A stretch of 64,000 nucleotides of DNA from Bacillus sp. FJAT-29814 (GTDB lineage: Bacteria > Bacillota > Bacilli > Bacillales > Cytobacillaceae). This document shows, one piece after another, positions 32,178 to 40,906 of this stretch. A program made the translations under genes and the position numbers. The notes below the pieces were generated by a model, which was not told the DNA's origin, did not search any database, and saw only the letters and a program-made list of their open reading frames with translations. The stretch covers positions 62,001 through 126,000 of the forward strand of contig NZ_LMTJ01000004.1 of NCBI RefSeq assembly GCF_001510715.1. Direction: 5' to 3'. How positions within the stretch are numbered: position 1 is the stretch's first letter; each line of letters begins with the position of its first letter.

Positions 32178-32291
32178 ATGGACGAGCAGGGGAATTTCTT
32201 AATAGGATTGTTATGGGGGACGTCTATAAGTGTTCCGTTATGGATCGCGTTTTTCGGCTGGGTTAAATTAATGGTTCATCTTTTGTTATAA
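32178..32291 (+). CDS. 37-residue membrane peptide
   Basis: MDEQGNFLIGLLWGTSISVP followed by LWIAFFGWVKLMVHLLL: a short, almost entirely hydrophobic protein with two possible helices separated by Pro. TAGGAG lies 10 nt before the ATG, and a strong terminator begins 6 nt after the stop. A decayed second copy is fused to the IS3 remnant at 26.5 kb, showing that this is a real, once-duplicated gene. Function unknown. Confidence 0.62.
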   Translation: MDEQGNFLIGLLWGTSISVPLWIAFFGWVKLMVHLLL

Positions 32292-32296
32292 ATAGT

Positions 32297-32338
32297 AAAA
32301 GCGTAAAGTTCAATCTCGGTTCTTTACGCTTTTTATTA
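32297..32338 (+). terminator. Terminator of the 37-residue peptide gene
   Basis: AAGCGTAAAG and CTTTACGCTT form a perfect 10-bp stem followed by TTTATT. Confidence 0.88.
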
Positions 32339-32352
32339 TGCTTTATAAATAA

Positions 32353-32531
32353 TTATAACTCCCACCACCACTTATTCTCCACATACCATTGGATGGTTTG
32401 AGTAATCCCAATTTCGAAACTATACGTAGGTTTCCAACCCAGGTTTTCTAATTTTCTCGGATCAATGGCGTACCGCTTATCATGGCCAAGGCGATCAGGA
32501 ACAAATTCAATTAAATTTTCTGATTTGCCAT
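32353..32531 (-). pseudogene. rmlB: 3' fragment of a second rmlB (dTDP-glucose 4,6-dehydratase)
   Basis: About 59 codons ending in a stop: LIEFVPDRLGHDKRYAIDPR, KLENLGWKPTYSFEIGITQT, IQWYVENKWWWEL. This matches the last quarter of the intact RmlB at 33.1-34.2 kb (LIEFVTDRLGHDKRYAIDPT, LEMLGWKPTYNFETGIAQT). The remainder is absent. With the intact gene it brackets the VanZ gene as a direct repeat. Confidence 0.9.
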
Positions 32532-32557
32532 ACCATGGCTACCTTCCCTGATAAGAA

Positions 32558-33007
32558 TTATCTGTAACGTACATTTTGTTTCCTATTCTTAATAGCCACA
32601 ATAAGAATAAGCGCTACCAATGCTCCAAAGGAATCATACAATACGTCTTTATAGGTTGCTACCCTTCCAGGCATAAAGGACTGGTGGTATTCATCTGTTA
32701 TGGCATAAAGGATGGTTAGGAACCACGCAAGAAGAAATGAATAACGATAGGGTTCGAGGGCTTTAAATAACAATAGAGAAAGAATGCCGAACACGAGAAC
32801 ATGTGTTGATTTTCGAACAATTAGGTTTATTATATTAATTTCCTTGTTATCAGCACTCGGAGTATTGATCGTTTCATGCTCTTTTTCCACTACCTTATGA
32901 ATTACTTTGGAGGTATTTGCACCTGTAAAATAGGGAAGTTGAGTAAAGCAATAGATTCCTGCCATCCAAATTACCGCTGCCACTGCCCACCATTTCCTCT
33001 TTCCCAC
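32558..33007 (-). CDS. VanZ-family membrane protein
   Basis: About 149 residues with four hydrophobic segments (WWAVAAVIWMAGIYCFTQLP; VLVFGILSLLLFKAL; YSFLLAWFLTILYAITDEYH; DSFGALVALILIVAI). The motifs RKSTHVLVFG and TDEYHQSFMPGR followed by DVLYDSFG are those of VanZ/phosphotransbutyrylase-like proteins. The GTG nine nt after GAGGAGG is the preferred start (a TTG one codon earlier is possible). Members are linked to teicoplanin tolerance and envelope polymers; the role here is unknown. It sits between two rmlB 3' ends at the tail of the polysaccharide locus. Confidence 0.88.
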   Translation of the reverse strand: MGKRKWWAVAAVIWMAGIYCFTQLPYFTGANTSKVIHKVVEKEHETINTPSADNKEINIINLIVRKSTHVLVFGILSLLLFKALEPYRYSFLLAWFLTILYAITDEYHQSFMPGRVATYKDVLYDSFGALVALILIVAIKNRKQNVRYR

Positions 33008-33047
33008 CAAACAATCCTCCTCTCATGCTGCTTAACTAGACAAATAT

Positions 33048-33077
33048 ACCCTTGCCTGCTGCTTACAGGCAAGGGTG
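33048..33077 (-). terminator. Hairpin at the end of the rml operon
   Basis: CCCTTGCCTG and CAGGCAAGGG form a 10-bp stem around a 7-nt loop, about 65 nt after the rmlB stop. The U-tract is poor (TATATTTG), so it may only be a partial stop before the VanZ gene. Confidence 0.6.
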
Positions 33078-33139
33078 GAATGGTTAAACAGTTAAAGTTG
33101 CAAAATATTTGAGTTTCTCTAACAACCGTATTTATGTTA

Positions 33140-34162
33140 TTACTTTAACGAATACTGCTTCTCAAAATACTCCCGATATTCTCCACTTATGATTTGCTCC
33201 CACCACCACTTATTATCTAAATACCATTGGATGGTTTGAGCAATTCCAGTTTCGAAATTATAGGTTGGTTTCCAGCCTAACATTTCTAATTTTGTCGGAT
33301 CAATGGCGTAACGTTTGTCATGGCCAAGGCGATCTGTAACAAATTCTATAAGATCCTCGGTTTTACCAAGAGTGTTAATGATTGTTTTAACAACCTGTAA
33401 ATTGGTACGCTCATTATGTCCGCCAACATTATAGACTTCACCATTAACCCCTTCATGCAAAACAAGGTCAATAGCCGCACAGTGGTCTAATACATGTAAC
33501 CAGTCACGAATGTTTTTGCCGTCCCCATAGACCGGTACCTTTTCATCATTCAAAACGCGAGAAATCGTTAATGGAATAAGCTTCTCTGGGAAATGGTATG
33601 GTCCATAGTTATTTGAGCAGCGAGTAATATTGACCGGCAGTCCAAATGTCTCATGATAAGCGCGCACTAGCAAATCGGAAGATGCCTTACTTGCACTATA
33701 CGGACTGTTCGGCTGCAATGGAGTTTCTTCAGTAAAGAAAGTAGTTGGATCAAAATCTAATTCTCCATACACCTCATCAGTCGAAACATGGACAAATTTA
33801 GTGATCCCAACCTGTTTGGCAGCGTCCAAAAGCACTTGTGTTCCCATTACATTCGTACGAACAAAAATTTCAGGATCCGTAATCGATCGATCCACATGGC
33901 TTTCAGCCGCGAAATGAACTACATAATCAAACTTTTCCTTTTCAAAAAGAGGAATGATTGTCTCACGGTCAGCAATATCCGCCTTAACAAAGAAATAATT
34001 ATCTTTCTCCTCAATTTCACGATGCTTAGTTAAATCTCCAGCATAGGTTAATAAATCAAGATTATAAATATCATAGTTAGGATACTTGTTCACCATAAAT
34101 TGAACAAAGTTCCCGCCAATAAAACCTGCTCCACCAGAAACCAGAATTTTTGTGCGTGCCAT
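33140..34162 (-). CDS. rmlB: dTDP-glucose 4,6-dehydratase
   Basis: 340 residues, extended short-chain dehydrogenase. The NAD-binding loop GGAGFIGGNFV is at 10-20, the catalytic STDEVYGELD near 126-135, and YSASKASSDLLVRAYHETFG near 160-179 with the YxxxK pair; FAAESHVDRSI and CSNNYGPYHFPEKLIPL are RmlB signatures. It converts dTDP-glucose to dTDP-4-keto-6-deoxyglucose in L-rhamnose precursor synthesis. Its start overlaps the rmlD stop (TAATG), with GAGGTG upstream. The glucose-1-phosphate thymidylyltransferase (RmlA) that makes its substrate is not in the window. Confidence 0.97.
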   Translation of the reverse strand: MARTKILVSGGAGFIGGNFVQFMVNKYPNYDIYNLDLLTYAGDLTKHREIEEKDNYFFVKADIADRETIIPLFEKEKFDYVVHFAAESHVDRSITDPEIFVRTNVMGTQVLLDAAKQVGITKFVHVSTDEVYGELDFDPTTFFTEETPLQPNSPYSASKASSDLLVRAYHETFGLPVNITRCSNNYGPYHFPEKLIPLTISRVLNDEKVPVYGDGKNIRDWLHVLDHCAAIDLVLHEGVNGEVYNVGGHNERTNLQVVKTIINTLGKTEDLIEFVTDRLGHDKRYAIDPTKLEMLGWKPTYNFETGIAQTIQWYLDNKWWWEQIISGEYREYFEKQYSLK

Positions 34163-35016
34163 TATTTCACCTCATGTTTTAAAGCATTTAGGTATCTTTT
34201 TAGAGAATCCTGCCAATCTGGTAATGGCGTAAACCCATTACCAATTAATTTTTGTTTTGACATTCGCGAATTTTTTGGTCGAACGGCCCTTGTAGGATAC
34301 TCTTCCGTTGCTATCGAATTTACTTTTACCTGTTTGCCTGCAAGCCGGAAGATTTCCTTCGCAAATTCCGCCCAGCTGCAAAATCCCTCATTTGTTGCAT
34401 GATAGATTCCGTATTTCTCTGCCTGAATCATATCCACCAATAATTTGGCTAAATCAAATGTATTTGTTGGTGAACCTATTTGGTCGCCAACTACATTTAG
34501 CTCATTACGAGTTTCAGACAAGCTTAGCATGGTTTTAACAAAGTTATGACCATTTAAACCAAATACCCAGGATATTCGAACAATAAACCATTCTGACAAT
34601 AGCGACTGTACAACTTGTTCTGCTTCATACTTGGTTAATCCGTAATACCCAACTGGATTTGGCTTATCTGTTTCAATAAACGGAAGTTCTCCCATACCAT
34701 CAAATACATAATCTGTACTAATAAACATAAACTTAGCGTCTATTTCTTTTGCGGCCATTGCCAAATACTTTGTTCCGTTGACATTGACATCCCAGCATGT
34801 TTCTTTATTGTCTTCTGCCTTATCAACAGCTGTATAAGCCGCACAATGGATAATGGCATCAGGATTAAGTTCCATAACATATTTGGAAACCGCATGCTCG
34901 TCGGTTATATCCAAATCCTCTAAGCCAGTACCAATCACGTCAAGACCGCGTCTAAGTCCTTCATGTACAACATCATATCCTAGCTGCCCCGTATAACCTG
35001 TTACAAGTATTTTCAT
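34162..35016 (-). CDS. rmlD: dTDP-4-dehydrorhamnose reductase
   Basis: 284 residues. The NADPH loop VTGYTGQLGYDVV is at 4-16, the signature CAAYTAVDKAEDNKE near 56-70, STDYVFDG near 101, and the catalytic YGLTKYEAEQ near 127. It reduces dTDP-4-keto-rhamnose to dTDP-L-rhamnose, the last step of the pathway. The gene starts 3 nt after rmlC with GGGGAA upstream and couples to rmlB. It supports rhamnose as one unit of the polymer. Confidence 0.96.
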   Translation of the reverse strand: MKILVTGYTGQLGYDVVHEGLRRGLDVIGTGLEDLDITDEHAVSKYVMELNPDAIIHCAAYTAVDKAEDNKETCWDVNVNGTKYLAMAAKEIDAKFMFISTDYVFDGMGELPFIETDKPNPVGYYGLTKYEAEQVVQSLLSEWFIVRISWVFGLNGHNFVKTMLSLSETRNELNVVGDQIGSPTNTFDLAKLLVDMIQAEKYGIYHATNEGFCSWAEFAKEIFRLAGKQVKVNSIATEEYPTRAVRPKNSRMSKQKLIGNGFTPLPDWQDSLKRYLNALKHEVK

Positions 35017-35019
35017 CTT

Positions 35020-35562
35020 CTATTCCCCATACATAAAATTATTGTCTGCTTCTGCTAAAAGAGGAGCAGTCTCATCTTTTGTTGATAACACAGGAGTAAT
35101 ATCCATCGGCCATTCAACCCCGATTGTAGGGTCATTCCAACTAATGCCTCTGTCACATTCAGGAGCATAGAGTTCATCCACTTCATATGGAACCTCAACG
35201 TCATCAGTTAGTGTCATAAAACCGTGAGCAAATCCTTTTGGAATTAATAATTGTTTTTTATTTTCTGCACTTAACTCAATTCCAAACCACTGGCCAAATG
35301 TAGGGCTTCCTTTCCGTATATCAACTGCAACATCAAATATTGCACCTTTAGTGCAGCGAACAAGCTTTGTTTGAGCTCTAGAATTTAACCGATAATGTAA
35401 CCCTCTTAGAGTTCCTTTACCTTCGGAAAAAGACTGATTATCCTGAACAAATTTAATGATAATACCTGTTTCGAAAAAAGTTGCTTCACTATATGTTTCC
35501 ATAAACCAACCACGGTGATCACCAAAAACCTTTGGCTCAATAATCCAACAATAATAATACAA
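35020..35562 (-). CDS. rmlC: dTDP-4-dehydrorhamnose 3,5-epimerase, N-terminus apparently truncated
   Basis: 180 residues if begun at a TTG. The cupin-type epimerase body is intact: VFGDHRGWFMETYSE, FVQDNQSFSEGKGTLRGLHY (catalytic His in GLHY), VRCTKGAIFDVAVDIRKGSP, PKGFAHGFMTL. Typical RmlC proteins start with about 10 more residues before IIEPxxFGD; here only LYYYCW precedes. The presumed start lies inside the T-tract of a terminator hairpin that ends manC, with no ribosome site. The 5' end of rmlC, and probably rmlA before it, therefore seems to have been deleted. Whether it is still translated is doubtful, though the body shows no decay. Confidence 0.85.
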   Translation of the reverse strand: MYYYCWIIEPKVFGDHRGWFMETYSEATFFETGIIIKFVQDNQSFSEGKGTLRGLHYRLNSRAQTKLVRCTKGAIFDVAVDIRKGSPTFGQWFGIELSAENKKQLLIPKGFAHGFMTLTDDVEVPYEVDELYAPECDRGISWNDPTIGVEWPMDITPVLSTKDETAPLLAEADNNFMYGE

Positions 35563-35593
35563 TTTTTAAAGGCCTACAAAAATGTAGACCCCA
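35562..35593 (-). terminator. Terminator after manC
   Basis: GGTCTAC and GTAGGCC pair (7 bp with a G-U) around ATTTTT and are followed by TTTAAAAATTG. The A/T tail runs into the beginning of the rmlC frame. Confidence 0.65.
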
Positions 35594-35601
35594 TGTTTAT
35601 T

Positions 35602-36978
35602 CTATCTATTAATTGAGTAAATAGTTTCTTCAATTTCATCCCAGGTTAAAATAAGTCTATGATTGTCTTCTTCTACTAATTGAGATCCTGTTTGTACTTC
35701 TATAAATTCTAAGTCTGTTACAGCCTTTACCGCATGCTTATCTCCAACAGGAATTTCTATAACGTCACCATGTCTAATTACTCTAAATTCGTCATTTAAA
35801 AGAAGAACTCCCTCTCCCTTCACAATTGTCCATACTTCTTGACGGTGATTATGGTATTGATAACTTAGGTTTTTACCTGCTGAAATATAAATACGTTTTG
35901 TTAAGACTTCTGTTTGATCATTATATTTAGTATGATCAAGTACACGGTACCAACCCCATCTCCGTTCTTCATACATTGGTCTTTGATCTAAATCGCCAAT
36001 CATCTCTTTAACCCGTGGGCTTGCTTGCTTATCCGTAACCAAGATCCCATCTGGGCTTGCTGCAACAATAATATTAGATAATCCGAGTACAGACACAGGT
36101 ATATCTAATTCATTAATAATATGAGTATTCTGCGAATCCAGGCTCATATTCGCATTCCCGAGAATAGTAGTTCCCATTTCCTCAGTTAAGGTATTCCATG
36201 TTCCTAAGTCTTTCCATTCACCATCATATGGAATTGCTACAATATACTTTGTTTTCTCCACCACTTCATAATCAAAGCTTATCTTCGGTAATTGCGAATA
36301 ATTTGCTGATAATTCAACATAATTTGTAGGTAACCCCTTTTCCTCCAATAAAGAAATAATTCTTCCCAACTTAAACGCAAACACGCCACAATTCCAAAGA
36401 GCATATTGTTCTAATAACAATTTTGCTTCTTCTACATGCGGCTTTTCCTTAAAGTGGCTTACCTTGACAAATTCGTTATTTAAAGACTCTATATTAGGTA
36501 TTATATATCCGTATTTTTCAGAGGGGAAGGTTGGCTTTACACCCATTAATGCTAATTCAGCATTAGATGTAGTTAATATATCTTGTAAATCTAGTAATCT
36601 AGCGAAAAATTTATCCTCAACGAATGAATCAACTGGTAATACTCCAACTATTTCATTACGGGAAGTGTTTTCCATTGAGAACATATATGATGCAGCCAAG
36701 GCAATGGCCGGGAAGGTGTCTCTTCTTTCCGGTTCTACAATAATAGGAACGTCCTTACCAATTTGATTTTGAATCATTTCTACCTGGGTTTTACTTGTTG
36801 CTATTACCGCTGATTCTGTTAAACCCAACTTATCCAATTGATTCCAGACTCTCTGTACCATAGATTGTAATGCGTTTTCCTCGTCCCGCAATACCTTCAA
36901 AAATTGTTTAGATCTTGCATCATTTGATAAGGGCCAAAGTCTTTTTCCTGAGCCGCCGGATAATAAAACTAATTTCAT
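35602..36978 (-). CDS. manC: Mannose-1-phosphate guanylyltransferase (with C-terminal mannose-6-phosphate isomerase cupin)
   Basis: 458 residues from the ATG behind AGGGGG. The N-terminal nucleotidyltransferase (1-340) shows LSGGSGKRLWPLSNDARSKQ (5-24), VEPERRDTFPAIALAA and GVLPVDSFVE. The C-terminal type II phosphomannose isomerase cupin (about 345-455) shows RVLDHTKYNDQTEVLTKRIY and YQYHNHRQEVWTIVKGEG. The bifunctional enzyme makes GDP-mannose, the mannosyl or fucosyl donor. It is transcribed with the upstream glycosyltransferases but separated by 93 nt. GDP-mannose use in this locus implies mannose or a derivative in the polymer. Confidence 0.95.
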   Translation of the reverse strand: MKLVLLSGGSGKRLWPLSNDARSKQFLKVLRDEENALQSMVQRVWNQLDKLGLTESAVIATSKTQVEMIQNQIGKDVPIIVEPERRDTFPAIALAASYMFSMENTSRNEIVGVLPVDSFVEDKFFARLLDLQDILTTSNAELALMGVKPTFPSEKYGYIIPNIESLNNEFVKVSHFKEKPHVEEAKLLLEQYALWNCGVFAFKLGRIISLLEEKGLPTNYVELSANYSQLPKISFDYEVVEKTKYIVAIPYDGEWKDLGTWNTLTEEMGTTILGNANMSLDSQNTHIINELDIPVSVLGLSNIIVAASPDGILVTDKQASPRVKEMIGDLDQRPMYEERRWGWYRVLDHTKYNDQTEVLTKRIYISAGKNLSYQYHNHRQEVWTIVKGEGVLLLNDEFRVIRHGDVIEIPVGDKHAVKAVTDLEFIEVQTGSQLVEEDNHRLILTWDEIEETIYSINR

Positions 36979-37070
36979 TTTTAGTCCCCCTAAATCAGTA
37001 CACAAACTATAACCCTAGTTTATTACGATTTACATATTTTACCAATTATTAATAACATTTTTAATAAATC

Positions 37071-38159
37071 CTATAAGGATTGGTATATCCCGATCATATC
37101 TTTAACCATTTTTTCGGCAGTTAGACTATTATTTAAATAGTTAAATGAATTTATTGATAGCTGTTTTAGTCTGTCAGGGTCAGAAATAATATGTGACATT
37201 TTATCCATAAGAGGAATATTATTTTTATCTTTAGAAATTAAAAATCCTGTTTCACCATCAACTACATATTCACTAAGTGAACCGACATTATGTGCAATTA
37301 CTGGTCTGCTAAAATAATACGCTAATGAAGTTATCCCACTTTGTGTTGCCGAATTATAGGGTAACACTACAACTGAACTTTTTCTAAAAATTGTTTCTAT
37401 CTGATCCTCAGGTATTTCATAATTTAATATTTCATACCTCTCTTTACTTTTAATTAAAGGGAGATATTCATCCATACTACCTTCTCCGGCAATAATTGCT
37501 TTGCTATTTTTATTTTGCTTAAGTACCTGCTCAAAAGCCATTATGAAGTTTTCTAAACCCTTGTAGGGTCTTATCCTTCCAAAAAACAAAAACGTCGAGT
37601 GCTCAATTAATTCGCTATATTTTTCGCTTGGGTTTTCTGTAGCTAATTTTACATACTTAATTCGATTAGCTTCAATGTTTTTTTCTTCCTTTAAATAATC
37701 AACCTGTGATTGACCATGTAGTAATAGCAATATATTTTTATTGAAAAAAACCAATGAATTATGAATTTCCTTGAATTTGCTAATACCCTCCCCTGGATGA
37801 GGGATTGGATCATGCAAAGTATATACTACTTTATACTTTTTTAAAAAAAGTGAAATAAAATAATTCCATGGATGGTCTGATAAGAAATGAACAATATCAG
37901 GTTTTAGTTTATTTATTTTTCTTATAACTTTAATAAAATCATTTACGTAGAAAAATTCCTTATTAATAGAAGGCTTACGCATTGAAACTAATTTATATGT
38001 GTTTTCCTCATCATAATCATAATACTTTGAAGTAATTAGATGACATCGAGAAAAATTAATTGCTTGTGTAAAAATACTATTTGTATATCGTTGCATTCCT
38101 GGTGACGTAGCAAGTGATATATATACAACATTTAAATTATCGTTATTTACCTTATTCAT
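37071..38159 (-). CDS. Glycosyltransferase, GT4/GT1 superfamily (GT-B fold)
   Basis: 362 residues. The C-terminal donor-binding half has FFGRIRPYKGLENFIMAFEQ, AIIAGEGSMDEY, and the EX7E-like region VVVLPYNSATQSGITSLAYY followed by RPVIAHNVGSLSEYVVDGET. The N-terminal half contains DIVHFLSDHPW and VVYTLHDPIPHPGEG. It transfers a sugar from a nucleotide donor with retention during repeat-unit assembly on undecaprenyl phosphate. The start overlaps the preceding stop by 4 nt. Donor and acceptor unknown. Confidence 0.93.
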   Translation of the reverse strand: MNKVNNDNLNVVYISLATSPGMQRYTNSIFTQAINFSRCHLITSKYYDYDEENTYKLVSMRKPSINKEFFYVNDFIKVIRKINKLKPDIVHFLSDHPWNYFISLFLKKYKVVYTLHDPIPHPGEGISKFKEIHNSLVFFNKNILLLLHGQSQVDYLKEEKNIEANRIKYVKLATENPSEKYSELIEHSTFLFFGRIRPYKGLENFIMAFEQVLKQNKNSKAIIAGEGSMDEYLPLIKSKERYEILNYEIPEDQIETIFRKSSVVVLPYNSATQSGITSLAYYFSRPVIAHNVGSLSEYVVDGETGFLISKDKNNIPLMDKMSHIISDPDRLKQLSINSFNYLNNSLTAEKMVKDMIGIYQSL

Positions 38160-39016
38160 CTAAATCGACTCCAAAAGGAATTATAAAAGCTCCTAGATAA
38201 TATACTTAACTTTATTAAAAATTTATTATATCCTTCAGTGGAAAAATAAATGTTTAAACTTTTTACAAAAACATCATCTAAAAATTCGTTTCTTTTTTTG
38301 TATACCTCATCATGATAATGCGTTACAGAAGCAAGTGGATAATAGTATACATTGTAACCATTACCATATATTTTCTTTGATAATAAATCCTCTTCAAAAT
38401 ATAAAAATGTAGATTCATCAAAGTAACCAAGCTTTTTAAAAATGTCTGCCTTTACTAACATACAAGCCCCGATTAGTCTCCAAACTTTGGTCGGTTTGCT
38501 AATTTTCGTAATCCTAGCTTGTCTCATCTTATAAAATGGTAACCACAGAATTGGAAAAAGATATTTTAATGTATACTGAATCGGATTTACCTTTATATAT
38601 GGCCCCTGTTGAGTCCCACTATTTAATAACACTTTAGGACCAACCAATGCAATATTCTTATTCGAATGGAGATACTCTCCTAATTGATTCAAAGTAAGGT
38701 CTGAATTTAATTTAATATCTGGATTAATAATTAAAATATCATCTACTTTAAATTTTTTTAATGCAGTTTTAACAAGCCGGTTATTTCCTATAGCAAATCC
38801 AGGATTATCATCGTAATTTTCTAAAATTACATCTAAGCCTCTTGACTTAAATTTATCAACTATCTGATTAGTCAAGGATGATTCTCCCTCAGATGGTTGT
38901 ATATTCCCAATAATTACTTTCAAGTCAACTTTCTTTTGCTCTTCTAAACTTTGTAGTAACTGTTGTAAATACTCAGGTTGATGGAAATTTAATATTACTG
39001 CCAATGTAGTTCTCAT
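38156..39016 (-). CDS. Glycosyltransferase family 2 protein
   Basis: 286 residues. A GT-A fold is indicated by LAVILNFHQPEYLQQLLQSL at the start, NPGFAIGNNRLVK near 76 and the metal-binding DxD-like ILIINPDIKLN near 93-103. The acceptor region has RLIGACMLVKADIFKKLGYF and DESTFLYFEEDLLSKKIYGN, characteristic of rhamnosyl-type GT2 enzymes. A rhamnosyltransferase role would fit the rml genes but is inference. It overlaps both neighbours by 4 nt; AAAGGAG precedes the start. Confidence 0.93.
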   Translation of the reverse strand: MRTTLAVILNFHQPEYLQQLLQSLEEQKKVDLKVIIGNIQPSEGESSLTNQIVDKFKSRGLDVILENYDDNPGFAIGNNRLVKTALKKFKVDDILIINPDIKLNSDLTLNQLGEYLHSNKNIALVGPKVLLNSGTQQGPYIKVNPIQYTLKYLFPILWLPFYKMRQARITKISKPTKVWRLIGACMLVKADIFKKLGYFDESTFLYFEEDLLSKKIYGNGYNVYYYPLASVTHYHDEVYKKRNEFLDDVFVKSLNIYFSTEGYNKFLIKLSILSRSFYNSFWSRFR

Positions 39017-40272
39017 TTTATCTGTAACTCCTTTTTATTGGTTATATTTCCTTTGTATACTATTTGTAAGGAATAGCCCAAAAGGAATATATTAAGTAAA
39101 AGTAGTTTATAGTTTAGAAGCGCCCCACCTGAAATTAGATTATAAAAAATGAAATAATATAGAGGATATCTAAAATTACTTTTATATCTTATTAGATTTA
39201 CGATTAAATACAAAATAAATAGTAATACTGGTACAATCAATACGCCCAAGATTACCGTGTAAAATAATAAAGTTGAGTGAGCAAATGTCGGATAACCCTC
39301 CAATTGCATCTGCATTTGTGAATTATAAAAGCTAAAGTATAGCCCTAACGGGTAATTCATCAGGATTTCTATTGCTGCTGAAAAAGAATCTAATCTTCCT
39401 AAACCAGACGAATCAGTAAATATATAATCTAGAAATCTCCCCTTAAAAAGGTAATAAAAAGGTTCCTTGATTCGTTCAAATTGTGTTGAAGTAGAAATTT
39501 TATATACCACTACTGGAACTACGATCATGAAGCCTAATACAATAGAATAAATTTTAATTGGAGATAGTTGCATCAGCTTTTTTATTATAACTTTATTCTT
39601 TTTAATGACTAAAAGAATTAAAAAGAAAAAGATGTATAAGAGGTCTTTTCTAGAACCGGTTAATGCAATTGCACCCATTGCAAATAAGATAAAAACGAAC
39701 TTATATTTAAAGTCTCTATTATAGAGTAAATAAACAACAAAAATGGAAATGATATAGGATGTTTCCCCATGGTTTAAGTTTGGAGCAGTATACCTATTTT
39801 GAAACTCATACAATCCGGTACCCATACCTGTCAACTTAGCAAAATAAACCCCAAGAATAGTTATTAAACTAAATACGAACCATAGTTTGTCATTTTCTTT
39901 ATTATCATAAGAAAAGACAAAATAAAAAAAGCATAGGGACATGCCAACTTGAAAGTATAATTCCCAAGAAAAAAACATAGTAGGATTATGATAATATAAA
40001 CCCGCCAGAAATATATCCTTTATAAAAACCATTAAAAAAAACAGGACCAACAGATAAAAGTACCTAATTTTTTTATAGAAAATCGAAGTAATACCAGCTA
40101 TTATTACAGGAAAATACAAAAAACTTACATGGAATGAGTAAAGATAATAATGAATAAAGGATGTTTTTTCAAAAGAATATATAGATGTTAATTTATATAA
40201 ATCATTCGGAATGATAATTAAAAACAAGCAATAATATAACATGATATTTTTAATATCTAATTTTATCTTCAT
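39013..40272 (-). CDS. Wzy-type polysaccharide polymerase
   Basis: 419 residues with about ten to twelve hydrophobic helices (e.g. IMLYYCLFLIIIPNDLYKLT, FVFILFAMGAIALTGSRKDL, IYSIVLGFMIVVPVVVYKIS). The GSRKD turn and a large extracytoplasmic loop with FTDSSGLGRLDSF resemble Wzy O-antigen/capsule polymerases, which join lipid-linked repeat units outside the membrane. Sequence conservation is low in this class, so assignment rests on topology and on neighbours (Wzx, glycosyltransferases). It overlaps the genes on both sides by 4 nt. Confidence 0.85.
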   Translation of the reverse strand: MKIKLDIKNIMLYYCLFLIIIPNDLYKLTSIYSFEKTSFIHYYLYSFHVSFLYFPVIIAGITSIFYKKIRYFYLLVLFFLMVFIKDIFLAGLYYHNPTMFFSWELYFQVGMSLCFFYFVFSYDNKENDKLWFVFSLITILGVYFAKLTGMGTGLYEFQNRYTAPNLNHGETSYIISIFVVYLLYNRDFKYKFVFILFAMGAIALTGSRKDLLYIFFFLILLVIKKNKVIIKKLMQLSPIKIYSIVLGFMIVVPVVVYKISTSTQFERIKEPFYYLFKGRFLDYIFTDSSGLGRLDSFSAAIEILMNYPLGLYFSFYNSQMQMQLEGYPTFAHSTLLFYTVILGVLIVPVLLFILYLIVNLIRYKSNFRYPLYYFIFYNLISGGALLNYKLLLLNIFLLGYSLQIVYKGNITNKKELQIK

Positions 40273-40904
40273 TTAAATAACTCCATGAATTTTTTACTGT
40301 CCTGAAATATATCTATATTTTCTCTTATTGCTTCTTTATCCCAATTCCACCATTCTATTTCATTCAATTTATTGATCTCGTCTTCAGAAAATCTATACCC
40401 AATAACTTTTGCTGGGGAACCAGCAACTATTTCATAATCATTAACATTTTTTGTTACTACTGAGCCCGCTCCAATAATAGCACCATTTCCGATTTTACTT
40501 ACTTTACTGGTAATGATTGCATTTTGACCAATCCAAACATCATGGCCTATTTCTATCTTTGTTCTTGTTATACTTTCTTTTTTTACAAAGTTAAAAACTG
40601 GATTATAAATAATTGGGTGTGTAGTAATAAAGTTTTTAGGATGGTCACCATTGTAAATATGAACGTTGGGAGCAAATGAACAATATTTCCCTATTGAGGT
40701 GCCTCTTGGTATTTTTGTATGCTCGAAACATCCTCCATAACTACCAATCCCAATGTGTATGTTATGGATATCTTTAAATAATCGGCGGATAAGAGGACTC
40801 CACGCCTCTCCGCCATTAAATTTTGCAATCAGTTTTATTAACTTCCGTTTATGAGGATTTGTCAATTTTTTATAAATAGTTTTTATTAGAAAATAATTAC
40901 CCAT
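40269..40904 (-). CDS. Hexapeptide-repeat acetyltransferase (CatB/LbetaH type)
   Basis: 211 residues. Left-handed beta-helix hexapeptides are visible: KIEIGHDVWIGQNAIITSKV, KIGNGAIIGAGSVVTKNVND, and a catalytic-type His in HIYNGDHP. The C-terminus YEIVAGSPAKVIGYRF is the usual end of xenobiotic or sugar O-acetyltransferases. Likely O-acetylates a sugar of the repeat unit using acetyl-CoA. It is in the polysaccharide operon, coupled to the polymerase gene by a 4-nt overlap. Confidence 0.93.
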   Translation of the reverse strand: MGNYFLIKTIYKKLTNPHKRKLIKLIAKFNGGEAWSPLIRRLFKDIHNIHIGIGSYGGCFEHTKIPRGTSIGKYCSFAPNVHIYNGDHPKNFITTHPIIYNPVFNFVKKESITRTKIEIGHDVWIGQNAIITSKVSKIGNGAIIGAGSVVTKNVNDYEIVAGSPAKVIGYRFSEDEINKLNEIEWWNWDKEAIRENIDIFQDSKKFMELFK

Positions 40905-40906
40905 AC

